Assembly (NCBI GenBank): GCA_900764045.1
Contig: CAAFMN010000082.1
Location: forward strand, 1-45,491
Direction of reading: 5' to 3'
DNA: 45,491 nt
Source of the DNA: Clostridia bacterium
Lineage (GTDB): Bacteria > Bacillota > Clostridia > Lachnospirales > Bianqueaceae
A program made the position numbers and the translations under genes. Shown one piece after another: positions 23,997 to 32,737 of this stretch. Position 1 is the first letter of the stretch, and the number at the start of each line of letters is the position of its first letter. Below the pieces are notes generated by a model. The model saw only the letters and a list, made by a program, of their open reading frames with translations, did no database searches and had not been told where the DNA came from.

Positions 23997-25074
23997 TATC
24001 TATGGACGCAGTATCAAGGTCTCTATCTTCGGAGAGTCCCATGGCGCGGGAATCGGCGTGGTCATTGACGGAATGGAACCGGGTTTGTCGCTCGATATGG
24101 AAGAAGTAAGGCGGCAGATGGCCAGGCGGGCGCCGGGCGGAAGCCTGAGCACCCCCAGAAAAGAAGCGGATCAGGTTGAGATTTTAAGCGGAATCCGGAA
24201 TGACGTGACCTGCGGAACTCCGATCTGCGGCGTGATCTATAATCAGAATACCCGTTCCAAGGACTATGATAAGACCAGGAGTCTTCTCCGTCCGTCGCAT
24301 GCTGACTATACGGGACATGTAAAATACCGCAGCTACGAGGATTACCGCGGAGGCGGGCATTTTTCCGGCAGAATTACGGCTCCGCTGGTTTTTGCGGGAG
24401 CGATCTGCCGGCAGGCGCTGGAAGCACGGGGAATTCAGATTGGCAGCCATATCGTAAAATTATATGACATAGAGGAGCGGCGGTTTGCGCAGGAGGACCT
24501 GACGGCAGAGAAAATGGAAGCGCTCGGACAGGAGAGACTCCCGCTGCTGAATCCGGAGAATGCGGAGCGAATCGCGCAGCAGATTGAGAACGCGAGAAAA
24601 GAGTGCAACTCTCTGGGCGGAATTGTTGAGACCGCGCTTACCGGACTTCCGGCAGGAATGGGAGATCCTTTTTTCGATTCGATGGAGAGCCGCCTTGCGC
24701 AGATTCTCTTTTCCGTACCGGCAGTAAAAGGCGTATCCTTCGGCGCGGGATGGGAGTTCGCGGGAATGACGGGAGCCCAGGCCAATGATCCATACCGGCT
24801 TCGGGACGGACGCATCGAGACGGTAACCAATCATAACGGTGGAATCCTGGGCGGAATTACCAATGGCATGCCGGTCGTCTTTCAGACGGTCATCAAGCCG
24901 ACACCATCGATCGCCAGGCCGCAGCAGACGGTCAATATGGATACGATGCAGGAAGAGACTCTGGAGATTACCGGACGGCATGATCCGTGTATTATCCCCA
25001 GAGCCATACCGGTCCTGGAGGCCGCGGCGATGATTGCGGTTTATGACGCGTGGAAGGAGGCGGGAAACCAATGA
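23989..25074 (+). CDS. aroC: Chorismate synthase
   Basis: Converts EPSP to chorismate with reduced FMN. The start at 23989 (MSNIYGRSIK) follows GGAGGAAGC; an in-frame start 19 codons upstream lies inside aroA. At 361 residues it has the usual length. Family signatures are present: GESHGAGIGVVIDG (14-27), RPSHADYTG (near 102-110), YRGGGHFSGR, and the C-terminal GRHDPCIIPRAIPVLEAAAM. It overlaps pheA by ATGA, so translation is probably coupled. Confidence 0.97.
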   Translation: MSNIYGRSIKVSIFGESHGAGIGVVIDGMEPGLSLDMEEVRRQMARRAPGGSLSTPRKEADQVEILSGIRNDVTCGTPICGVIYNQNTRSKDYDKTRSLLRPSHADYTGHVKYRSYEDYRGGGHFSGRITAPLVFAGAICRQALEARGIQIGSHIVKLYDIEERRFAQEDLTAEKMEALGQERLPLLNPENAERIAQQIENARKECNSLGGIVETALTGLPAGMGDPFFDSMESRLAQILFSVPAVKGVSFGAGWEFAGMTGAQANDPYRLRDGRIETVTNHNGGILGGITNGMPVVFQTVIKPTPSIARPQQTVNMDTMQEETLEITGRHDPCIIPRAIPVLEAAAMIAVYDAWKEAGNQ

Positions 25075-26180
25075 CAGTGGATCTGGCAGAATCCAGAAGA
25101 AAAATCAATGAGATCGATCAAAAGATCGCGGACCTTTTTGACGAACGGATTCGTGTGTCTACGGATGTTGCGAGGTATAAACAGGAAACCGGCAAGCCGA
25201 TCTATGATCCGGAACGTGAAAAGCAGGTGATCGAGCGGATTCAGGAGCGTTTTCCGCATAGGGATGAGGAGTTCCGTCAGGCTTTAGGTGTTTTGTTCCA
25301 GACGATGATGGATCTCGGCAAGGAGCATCAGAGACGCACGATTGGCATGGAAAATAATCTGCGCACGGCCTATTACGGAGTTCCCGGTTCCTTTACGCAT
25401 GAAGCCATGGAACAGTTTTTTGGATCCTATACGGAGGCTGTAAGCTATCTATCCTGTGAAGAGATTTTCCAGGCAGTAGAAAAAGGTGAAGTTCGCTATG
25501 GCGTGGTTCCCATCGAGAATTCTACGACGGGGATCATCAATGACGTCTATGATTGCCTGAGTAAGTATCCACTGTACATCGTGAGGGAAGGCGTGGTGGG
25601 CATTACGCAGAATCTTCTGGGAGTACCAGGCGCGTCGCTCTCGCAGATCCGCGAGGTTTATTCCCATGCGCAGGGCTTTTCTCAATCCGAGAAGTTTTTC
25701 TCGGAGCATCCGGATTGGAATCTGGTTCCTTTTTTCAATACAGCCCGGAGCGCGCAGCATGTAGCCGAGCTGCATGACCCAAGCAAAGCCTGCGTAGCAA
25801 GTCTGAAGGCTGCGCAGATCTATCATTTGGACGTGCTGAAAAAAGAGATACAGGATAATGATCGCAATTTTACACGCTTTATTGTAGTGTCCAAGACGAT
25901 GGAGATTGCCAGCGGCGCAGATAAGCTGAGCCTGTATATCAAGGTGTCTCATCAGCCGGGTACATTATACCGCGCGCTGGAGGTATTCTCCAAACACCAT
26001 CTCAATATGTTCAAGATTGAATCCAGACCCATTCAGAATCAGATCTGGGAGTACGGTTTCTTTATCGATCTCACCGGCAACGTAGAGGATCCGGCGGTGA
26101 TCGAGGCGCTCAGAGAGATTCGTCCGCTCTGTCTGGAGTGGAAGCTTTTGGGCAACTATGCGAGTCAGGTGCGCGGATGA
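25071..26180 (+). CDS. pheA: Bifunctional chorismate mutase / prephenate dehydratase
   Basis: Turns chorismate into prephenate and then phenylpyruvate. The 369-residue protein has three parts: an AroQ-type chorismate mutase (about 1-85, with RRKINEIDQKIADLFDERI and the RYKQETGKPIYDPERE segment), prephenate dehydratase (about 100-275, with the catalytic NFTRFIVV motif) and a C-terminal ACT domain (about 285-369, with FKIESRPIQNQIWEY). The ESRP motif is the known phenylalanine-binding signature, so feedback inhibition by Phe is expected. The start overlaps the aroC stop codon. Confidence 0.96.
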   Translation: MTVDLAESRRKINEIDQKIADLFDERIRVSTDVARYKQETGKPIYDPEREKQVIERIQERFPHRDEEFRQALGVLFQTMMDLGKEHQRRTIGMENNLRTAYYGVPGSFTHEAMEQFFGSYTEAVSYLSCEEIFQAVEKGEVRYGVVPIENSTTGIINDVYDCLSKYPLYIVREGVVGITQNLLGVPGASLSQIREVYSHAQGFSQSEKFFSEHPDWNLVPFFNTARSAQHVAELHDPSKACVASLKAAQIYHLDVLKKEIQDNDRNFTRFIVVSKTMEIASGADKLSLYIKVSHQPGTLYRALEVFSKHHLNMFKIESRPIQNQIWEYGFFIDLTGNVEDPAVIEALREIRPLCLEWKLLGNYASQVRG

Positions 26181-26665
26181 AGAAGGTAACGATCTATACG
26201 GACGGAGCCTGTCGAGGCAATCCGGGACCGGGCGGATACGGCATCATTCTAGAATACACAAGAGAGGATGGACAGGTCTTCCGCAAAGAAGCATCGGCGG
26301 GTTACCGCAGAACCACCAACAATCGTATGGAAGTTCTGGCCGCCGTGACTGGACTTCGCATGCTGCGGGTGCCATGCGATATTACGCTGTATTCGGATTC
26401 GCAGTATCTGGTCAATGCCATGACAAAGGGTTGGGTACAGAAATGGCAGAGATTCGGGTGGTATAAGGATGCCAAACATAAGGAAAAGGCGAAGAACGCG
26501 GATCTTTGGCAGGCGCTTCTGGAAGCTTCTGCCATCCATAAAGTTGAATACCGCTGGGTCAAGGGACACGCGGAAAATCCTTATAATAACCGATGCGATG
26601 AGTTGGCGGTCGCTGCGGCATTGGGCGAAACACTTCTGGAGGATGTCGAGTATAAGGAGGGTTGA
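26177..26665 (+). CDS. rnhA: Ribonuclease HI
   Basis: Degrades RNA in RNA-DNA hybrids. From the ATG at 26177 (overlapping the pheA stop as ATGA) the product has 162 residues. The catalytic acidic residues are intact: Asp9 (YTDGAC), Glu52 (NRMEVLA), Asp74 (YSDSQYL) and Asp141 (RCDELAV), plus the active-site His131 in VKGHAENP. The handle region TKGWVQKWQRFGW is present. It lacks a strong ribosome-binding site of its own and seems to depend on translational coupling with pheA. Its place in the aromatic operon has no metabolic logic. Confidence 0.95.
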   Translation: MKKVTIYTDGACRGNPGPGGYGIILEYTREDGQVFRKEASAGYRRTTNNRMEVLAAVTGLRMLRVPCDITLYSDSQYLVNAMTKGWVQKWQRFGWYKDAKHKEKAKNADLWQALLEASAIHKVEYRWVKGHAENPYNNRCDELAVAAALGETLLEDVEYKEG

Positions 26666-26668
26666 GCT

Positions 26669-28687
26669 ATGAATTTTGACGGTCACAGCAGAGAGTTTGA
26701 AGGATATTGGATCACTTGCGCGGATTTTTCCGAAAGAGAGCCTGTGAATGTGTTTCATCGGCAGCTGGACAGAAAAGAGCTTCCGCAGGAGACTCATCCG
26801 AACCGGCATATTCTGTTCCGAAAAGAGTTTTCGATGGAGGATTGTGAAGAGGCTGTACTCTATATCACGGCTGACGATTACTACAAATTGTATATTAACG
26901 GACAGTATGTAACACAGGGACCGGCTCCGGGATATCCATGGCATTATTATTATAATCGTGTGGATGTGAGAAAGTATCTTCAGCTGGGGCGAAATGTGAT
27001 CGCAGTCCATACCTATTACCAGGGACTGATCAATCGGGTATGGGTAAGCGGTGACGGCAGACATGGCCTTATATTTGATCTTGTATGCGACGGCAAGGTT
27101 CTTGTTAAGAGTGATACATCCGTCCGATGCCGGGATCACAGCGGTTATCGGAGTCTTGGTACGACGGGATACCAGACGCAGTTTTTGGAATGTTATGACA
27201 GCCGGGCGGAGGAAACGGATTTTGCCGCGCCTTTGTATGACGACAGTGCGTGGGAGCAGTCGCGTAGGCGTGGAAATATGGATGTGGAGCTCTATGAACA
27301 GCCGAGCCATTCTCTTGTAATAGAAGATATCCCGCCGGTTCTTCTGGAGGAACGCTCTCCTGGAGAATTCTTTGCCGATTTCGGCGGGGGCTATGTGGGT
27401 GATATGACGCTGAAGGTGCGCGGAACCGAAGGAAGCAAGGTGATTCTCCACTATGGTCAGGAGCTGAATGAGGACGGAAGCGTTCGATATGAGTTGCGGG
27501 CCAATTGCCGATATGAGGAGGAATGGGTCCTCTCCGGCGAGTGGGATACACTGAATAATTTTGATTATAAGTCTTTCCGGTACGCACAGTTCTTATTGCC
27601 CGAGGGAGCCGAGCTGGACGCAGACTCTGTGCGCCTTCGTGCCAGACATTATCCTTTCCGGCAAAAGGCGCGTTGCGAAAGTCAGGATCCAGAGCTGCGC
27701 AAGATCTGGGATCTATGTGTACGCTCCCTTCACTATGGCGCGCAGGAAGGCCTGATGGACTGCATGGAACGGGAAAAGGGAATGTATCTGGGTGACGGAT
27801 GCTTTACAACTACGTCTTACGCGGTTTTGACCGGAGATCTCACACTGATGGAGAAATTGATCGATGATATTCTCTACAGCAGCAAGATTACTCCGGGACT
27901 TATGACCTGCGCTTCCTGTTCTTTTATGCAGGAGATCGCGGATTATTGTCTGATGCTGCCGGAGCTCCTCTGGGTGCATCAAAACTTAAGCCAGGACACA
28001 GAATATACGAGACGAAGATACCCTGTTGTCTGCGGTATGATGCGGTATTTTCGCGAGCATTACAGCGATGCCGATGGAATGCTGGGCGGACTGGATAAAT
28101 GGTGCGTAGTGGAATGGCCCAATTCCGCCAGAGACGGATATGATTTTGATCTGACAGAAGGTAAGGTTGTCCCGGGAATCCATAATGCCATCAATGCCTA
28201 TTATGTGATGGCTGCCCAGACGATGGAACGCCTGGCAGATCTTTTGGGGACAGAGGCGCCTTTTGAGAGCAGACCTCTAAAAGACGCGTACATTCGGATT
28301 TTCTGGGATCCGGAAAAAAAACTGTTCCGGGATCGTCCGGGATCGGAGCATTGCAGTCTTCCCTCCAATGCGTTGGCGCTTCTGGGCGGGTTCTGTCCGG
28401 AGGAGGAGAACGTCATTGATCTGATTCGGAGCAAACGTCTGACCTCGGCCATGTTCTTTATCAGTATGCCGATTCTGGCAGGTCTCCTGCGCTCAGGCCA
28501 TCAAGATCTGGTTCTGGAGCTGATGCGCGATCCGGGAGCCTGGAGACGGATGATTTCCGAGGGCGCGACGACGACCTGGGAAGGCTGGGGACGGGATTCC
28601 AAGTGGAACACCTCACTGTTTCATCTGGCCTTTGTGTACCCCATCCTGTTTCTGACAGAATGGGGTATGGAAAAGGTTCTTCCATAA
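26669..28687 (+). CDS. Alpha-L-rhamnosidase-like glycosidase (GH78-type six-hairpin fold)
   Basis: A 672-residue enzyme without a signal peptide, so probably cytoplasmic. The N-terminal half has the beta-sandwich modules typical of bacterial rhamnosidases: LYITADDYYKLYINGQYV and a VDVRKYLQLGRNVIAV segment near 80-110. The (alpha/alpha)6 catalytic barrel follows from about residue 330. Its acidic motif DCMEREKGMYLGDG (near 364-377) corresponds to the GH78 D-x-x-x-R-x-E/K-x-x-G-W-x-GD region. It starts 3 nt after rnhA behind AAGGAGG. The exact substrate is uncertain; GH78-related families also include other unsaturated or deoxy-sugar hydrolases. Confidence 0.82.
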   Translation: MNFDGHSREFEGYWITCADFSEREPVNVFHRQLDRKELPQETHPNRHILFRKEFSMEDCEEAVLYITADDYYKLYINGQYVTQGPAPGYPWHYYYNRVDVRKYLQLGRNVIAVHTYYQGLINRVWVSGDGRHGLIFDLVCDGKVLVKSDTSVRCRDHSGYRSLGTTGYQTQFLECYDSRAEETDFAAPLYDDSAWEQSRRRGNMDVELYEQPSHSLVIEDIPPVLLEERSPGEFFADFGGGYVGDMTLKVRGTEGSKVILHYGQELNEDGSVRYELRANCRYEEEWVLSGEWDTLNNFDYKSFRYAQFLLPEGAELDADSVRLRARHYPFRQKARCESQDPELRKIWDLCVRSLHYGAQEGLMDCMEREKGMYLGDGCFTTTSYAVLTGDLTLMEKLIDDILYSSKITPGLMTCASCSFMQEIADYCLMLPELLWVHQNLSQDTEYTRRRYPVVCGMMRYFREHYSDADGMLGGLDKWCVVEWPNSARDGYDFDLTEGKVVPGIHNAINAYYVMAAQTMERLADLLGTEAPFESRPLKDAYIRIFWDPEKKLFRDRPGSEHCSLPSNALALLGGFCPEEENVIDLIRSKRLTSAMFFISMPILAGLLRSGHQDLVLELMRDPGAWRRMISEGATTTWEGWGRDSKWNTSLFHLAFVYPILFLTEWGMEKVLP

Positions 28688-28724
28688 AGGGCAGAGGCAT
28701 ATACTCCCAGACGGGGGTGGAAGA

Positions 28725-29360
28725 ATGAAAAAGGATAGAAGCCTTCGGCATCGGATCGCCGGAGGCTTTTTGTATCTTGGACTAATAGCTGTTTGCGGAA
28801 TATGGATGAGGGGATTTTGTATTCGCGTTATGCCGGAGAATCCGTTTCTGCAGGAGGGACGGATGGCTCTGGGGCTGGTGCGGGAAGCCGCCGCGGCAGA
28901 GATTCGCCGGATGCCCTATCGATTGCGCGATGAAAAACGAATCGTGTATGAGGACAGTTTTCTTGCCGAGAGAACCTATGGAGGGCAGCGCAAGCATTAT
29001 GGCACGGATCTGATGGACCTATACAACACACCGGGCGAAATCCCGATATATTCTATGACTTATGGCAGAGTAAGCCGGATGGGATGGAACGAGAAGGGAG
29101 GCTGGCGGGTTGGCGTCACATCCGCTGCCGGTATCTATTACTATTACGCTCATTTGGCAGCTTTTGCGGAGAATCTGGGGGTGGGAGACTTAGTGGAGCC
29201 AGGCAGCCTCCTTGGATATATGGGTGATTCCGGATATGGACCGCAAGGGACGAGGGGACAGTTCGCGGTTCATCTGCATTTGGGAATTCAGGCCTATCCG
29301 GACGCAGAGGACGCGGGCTGGATCAATCCCTATCCTTTTTTGCAGGGAAAAAAGAGTTGA
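28725..29360 (+). CDS. Membrane-anchored M23 (LytM-type) metallopeptidase
   Basis: A 211-residue protein with a basic N-terminus and one hydrophobic anchor (about 14-34), placing the rest outside the membrane. The C-terminal LytM fold has zinc ligands His91 and Asp95 (HYGTD) and His185 (VHLHLG), plus the catalytic-type His143 (YYAHL). The GYMGDSGYG turn is typical. It would cleave peptide cross-links of peptidoglycan or act as a regulator of cell-wall enzymes. A terminator-like hairpin lies within its first 16 codons. The stop codon overlaps the next promoter. Confidence 0.85.
   Translation: MKKDRSLRHRIAGGFLYLGLIAVCGIWMRGFCIRVMPENPFLQEGRMALGLVREAAAAEIRRMPYRLRDEKRIVYEDSFLAERTYGGQRKHYGTDLMDLYNTPGEIPIYSMTYGRVSRMGWNEKGGWRVGVTSAAGIYYYYAHLAAFAENLGVGDLVEPGSLLGYMGDSGYGPQGTRGQFAVHLHLGIQAYPDAEDAGWINPYPFLQGKKS
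28739..28771 (+). terminator. Terminator-like hairpin inside the 5' end of the M23 gene
   Basis: AAGCCTTCGGC pairs with GCCGGAGGCTT (one G-T pair), followed by TTTTT. It encodes part of the N-terminus of the peptidase, yet has the form of an intrinsic terminator for the upstream glycosidase transcript. Confidence 0.6.
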
Positions 29361-29386
29361 CAGAGTACCTGTGAAAAAGTTATAAT
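29357..29386 (+). promoter_or_regulatory. Promoter of the metF-metH operon
   Basis: TTGACA (29357-29362), an 18-bp spacer and TATAAT (29381-29386). The TGA of the M23 gene (29358-29360) is inside the -35. The leader is too short for a SAM riboswitch or T-box. Confidence 0.9.
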
Positions 29387-29417
29387 GTGAGAAAACTTTT
29401 ACTGAGGAGATGGAAAG

Positions 29418-30281
29418 ATGAAGATCAGTCAATTGTTTCAAGAGGAAAAAATAACACTCTCCTTTGAGGTATTTCCTCCGAAGACAACCGATAAATTAGA
29501 GAGTGTCAAGGCTGCAACCGAGAAGATCGCGGCGCTGCATCCGGCTTTTATGAGTGTAACATATGGCGCGGGCGGCGGAACCAGCGATTATACGGCGGCG
29601 ATTGCGCAAAACATACAGAATACAGAACATGTGCCGACACTCGCGCATCTGACCTGTGTCTCTTCCAGTCAGGAGAAGATTGATCATCAGCTTCAGCTTC
29701 TGCAGAACAACGGAATAGAGAATATCATGGCGCTTCGCGGCGATATTCCGGAAGGAGCCATTCCACAGGAGGAGTGGAGTTTCCGGTATGCGTCTGAACT
29801 GATTCGCCATATCAAAGAATATGGGGATTTTTGCATTGGCGGCGCCTGCTATCCGGAGGGACACCCGGAATCGGCCAACCAGCGGGAGGATATTCAGAAT
29901 CTGAAGAAAAAAGTAGAAGCCGGGTGTGATTTCCTGACGACGCAGATGTTTTTTGACAATAATATCCTCTATAACTTCCTGTATAAGATTCGTGAGGCAG
30001 GGATTACGGTTCCGGTAGTAGCCGGAATCATGCCGGTCACGAATGGACGGCAGATCGCGAGAATCTGCCGGATCTCAGGCAATACTCTGCCGCCGCGCTT
30101 CAAGCAGATTATCGATCGTTTTGCGGATCATCCGGCCGCGATGAAGCAGGCCGGGATCGCTTTCGCGACGGAACAGATCATCGATCTTTTGGCCAACGGA
30201 GTAAACCACATCCATGTGTATTCGATGAATAAACCGGATGTAGCGCGCAAGATTCAGGACAATCTGTCCGAGATCCTATAA
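29418..30281 (+). CDS. metF: Methylenetetrahydrofolate reductase [NAD(P)H]
   Basis: Reduces 5,10-methylene-THF to 5-methyl-THF with FAD. The 287-residue protein has the TIM-barrel family motifs: LSFEVFPPKT (near 15-24, with the catalytic Glu), the FAD-contacting MALRGDIPEG (near 103-112) and GGACYPEGHPES (near 140-151). QMFFDN and GIMPV follow later in the barrel. It precedes metH by 10 nt with a shared promoter, so both methyl-branch steps of methionine synthesis are made together. There is no separate MetV-type zinc subunit as in acetogen complexes. Confidence 0.96.
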   Translation: MKISQLFQEEKITLSFEVFPPKTTDKLESVKAATEKIAALHPAFMSVTYGAGGGTSDYTAAIAQNIQNTEHVPTLAHLTCVSSSQEKIDHQLQLLQNNGIENIMALRGDIPEGAIPQEEWSFRYASELIRHIKEYGDFCIGGACYPEGHPESANQREDIQNLKKKVEAGCDFLTTQMFFDNNILYNFLYKIREAGITVPVVAGIMPVTNGRQIARICRISGNTLPPRFKQIIDRFADHPAAMKQAGIAFATEQIIDLLANGVNHIHVYSMNKPDVARKIQDNLSEIL

Positions 30282-30291
30282 GGAGGATCCT

Positions 30292-32679
30292 ATGACAATT
30301 CTGGAAAAGATACGGCAGGGGTTCGTATATTTTGACGGTGGTATGGGAACCATGCTTCAGGCCAACGGCCTGCAAAGCGGAGAATTGCCGGAACGGTGGA
30401 ATCTGACGCATCCGGAACAGATCACGCAGATCCACCGTGCGTATGTGGAAGCGGGCTGTAATATTCTGAAAGTCAATACTTTTGGAGCGAATGTCTATAA
30501 ATTCGGAGAAGAGCTGCCGGATGTGATTCACGCGGCTTTTGAATGCGCAAGGAAGGCGGTACAGGGAGAAGACGTAGCGCTTGCACTCGATGTTGGCCCC
30601 CTGGGGAAGCTCCTTCAGCCCTTGGGAAATCTGGATTTTGAAGAGGCAGTCCAGGCATTTGGGCAGATTGTCAGGTTGGGAGTAGAGAATGGAGCGGACC
30701 TCATCCTGATTGAGACGATGAACGATGCCTACGAGACCAAGGCAGCGGTTCTGGCAGCCAAGGAGAACAGTATGCTGCCGGTTTTTGTAACCAATGTCTA
30801 TGATGAGCGGGGGAAGCTGATGACCGGTGCGGATCCTCTGGCGATGATCGCGATGCTGGAGGGCCTCAGAGTCGATGCGCTGGGAATGAACTGTTCTCTG
30901 GGACCGGCACAGATGAAAGCATTGATGCCGGAGTTCGCACGGTATGCGTCTGTTCCATTAATTGTAAATCCCAATGCGGGATTGCCGAGAAGCGTGGACG
31001 GAAAAACCATCTATGATGTCGGTCCGGAGGAATTCGCTTTTCTGATGCGCGAGATTGCCAGAGAGGGAGCAAGGATTCTTGGCGGATGCTGCGGTACGAC
31101 GCCGGAATACATCCGACAGATGATTGCGGCAACTTCCGATATGACGCCGCTTCCGCTGACGGAAAAGACAGATACCGTGGTCTCTTCGTATACTCATGGA
31201 GTGCGTGTAGGGGACCGTACGATTCTTATAGGAGAGCGTATCAATCCTACCGGCAAGAAAAAGTTGAAAGAAGCCTTAAAGAAGCATGATATCGCTTATA
31301 TACTGAACGAGGGACTGAAGCAGGCCGATCAGGGAGCGGATGTACTGGATGTCAATGTCGGTCTTCCGGGGATTGATGAAGCCGAGGTCATGCAGGAAGC
31401 CGTAAAAGAGCTCCAAGCCGTGACGGATCTTCCGTTGCAGATTGATACTTCTTCTCCTCAGGTGTTGGAGATGGCGATTCGGATCTATAATGGAAAGCCG
31501 TTGATCAATTCTGTAAACGGCAAAGAAGAGAGCATGGAGCAGGTACTTCCTCTGGCGGCCAGATACGGCGGTGTATTAATCGCGCTTACGCTGGATGAAC
31601 AGGGGATTCCCATGGATGCACAGGGACGGGTCGATATCGCACGAAAGATCATGGAACGGGCCGCCGCATATGGGATCGCGAAAAAGGATATTATTGTAGA
31701 TCCTCTGGCGATGACGGTTTCGTCAGATCCCGCCTCCGCGATGGTAACACTGGAAGCCATTCGCAGAATCCGCCAGGAACTGGGAATGCATACTTCACTG
31801 GGGGTATCCAATGTATCCTTTGGGCTTCCAAGGCGTGAGATGATCACGTCGGCCTTTTTCGCAATGGCAATCCAAAGCGGATTATCCGCGGCGATCATGA
31901 ATCCCGGTTCCGGAGAGATGATGAAAATCTACCATTGTTCCCAGGCGCTTCTGGGACAGGATCCCAACTGTCAGGGCTATATCAGCTATGCGCAGAGTGT
32001 GCAGATCAGCGAAGTACAGAGCAGTACGGTGCGGAACGCATCGGAAGCGACTCGCCCCGAGGGATTGCAGGATTCCATCATCCGTGGCCTTAAGGAAAAG
32101 GCAGCGGCGCAGACGCAGGAGCTTTTGCGGGAACGGGAGCCGATGAGTCTGATCAATGAAGAGATTATTCCTGCATTGGATATTGTAGGACAGGGATTTG
32201 AAAAGAAGAAGGTATATCTTCCGCAGCTCCTTATGAGTGCGGAAGCGGCTACCGCGGCTTTTGAAGTGATCAAAAAGAGTTTTGGCTCTTCGGCACAGGA
32301 GAGCAAGGGAAAGATCATTCTGGCGACGGTCCATGGCGATATTCATGATATCGGAAAAAATATCGTCAAGGTATTGCTGGAGAATTACGGCTATGAAGTG
32401 ATAGATCTGGGCCGGGACGTACCGCCGGAAACAGTTGTGGATGCTGCGGAGAAACACAAGGTTCGAATGGTCGGCCTGTCCGCGCTGATGACAACAACTG
32501 TGCCTGCGATGGAGGAGACGATTCGCCAACTTCATGAAGCTCTGCCGGAGGTCAAGGTCGTAGTGGGCGGTGCTGTACTGACACCGGAATACGCCAAACA
32601 GATTCACGCGGATTATTATGGCCGTGACGCAATGGAGACTGTACGGATCGCGGAAGGGATCTTTGGGTATACCACTTGA
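30292..32679 (+). CDS. metH: Cobalamin-dependent methionine synthase, short form
   Basis: Transfers the methyl group of 5-methyl-THF to homocysteine through methylcobalamin. The 795-residue protein has a homocysteine-binding barrel (about 1-285; zinc Cys in NCSLGP near 201 and in GGCCGTT near 265). A pterin-binding barrel follows (about 300-570, opening with LIGERINPTGKK), then the B12-binding module (about 590-795, with VHGDIHDIGKN near 680-690 providing the lower His ligand). The C-terminal SAM-dependent reactivation domain of the 1200-residue E. coli enzyme is absent. In short MetH systems a separate activation protein usually supplies it; none is seen in this window. Confidence 0.95.
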   Translation: MTILEKIRQGFVYFDGGMGTMLQANGLQSGELPERWNLTHPEQITQIHRAYVEAGCNILKVNTFGANVYKFGEELPDVIHAAFECARKAVQGEDVALALDVGPLGKLLQPLGNLDFEEAVQAFGQIVRLGVENGADLILIETMNDAYETKAAVLAAKENSMLPVFVTNVYDERGKLMTGADPLAMIAMLEGLRVDALGMNCSLGPAQMKALMPEFARYASVPLIVNPNAGLPRSVDGKTIYDVGPEEFAFLMREIAREGARILGGCCGTTPEYIRQMIAATSDMTPLPLTEKTDTVVSSYTHGVRVGDRTILIGERINPTGKKKLKEALKKHDIAYILNEGLKQADQGADVLDVNVGLPGIDEAEVMQEAVKELQAVTDLPLQIDTSSPQVLEMAIRIYNGKPLINSVNGKEESMEQVLPLAARYGGVLIALTLDEQGIPMDAQGRVDIARKIMERAAAYGIAKKDIIVDPLAMTVSSDPASAMVTLEAIRRIRQELGMHTSLGVSNVSFGLPRREMITSAFFAMAIQSGLSAAIMNPGSGEMMKIYHCSQALLGQDPNCQGYISYAQSVQISEVQSSTVRNASEATRPEGLQDSIIRGLKEKAAAQTQELLREREPMSLINEEIIPALDIVGQGFEKKKVYLPQLLMSAEAATAAFEVIKKSFGSSAQESKGKIILATVHGDIHDIGKNIVKVLLENYGYEVIDLGRDVPPETVVDAAEKHKVRMVGLSALMTTTVPAMEETIRQLHEALPEVKVVVGGAVLTPEYAKQIHADYYGRDAMETVRIAEGIFGYTT

Positions 32680-32704
32680 TTTCTGATATGTTTTCCGGTA
32701 TACT
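32676..32704 (+). promoter_or_regulatory. Promoter of nrdR
   Basis: TTGATT (32676-32681), a 17-bp spacer and TATACT (32699-32704). The metH stop TGA (32677-32679) lies within the -35. No NrdR-box pair is evident around it. Confidence 0.75.
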
Positions 32705-32715
32705 GACCCTATAGA

Positions 32716-32737
32716 ATACGAAAGGGGGATTTCGTAT
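32716..32737 (+). promoter_or_regulatory. Hairpin presenting the nrdR ribosome-binding site
   Basis: ATACGAAA and TTTCGTAT form a perfect 8-bp inverted repeat whose 6-nt loop is GGGGGA, the ribosome-binding site. The start ATG (32736-32738) begins in the 3' arm. The stem is AT-rich, so it may serve as a thermosensitive or accessibility control, or be incidental. Confidence 0.55.

Noticed and set aside
26249..27451. Open reading frame of 400 codons on the minus strand
   Set aside because: It is antisense to rnhA and the GH78-like gene, which have intact motifs. Its product has no recognisable domain, and it has no ribosome-binding site.
29361..29417. SAM riboswitch or T-box before metF
   Set aside because: The leader between the -10 and the start is only about 30 nt and shows no conserved riboswitch elements.
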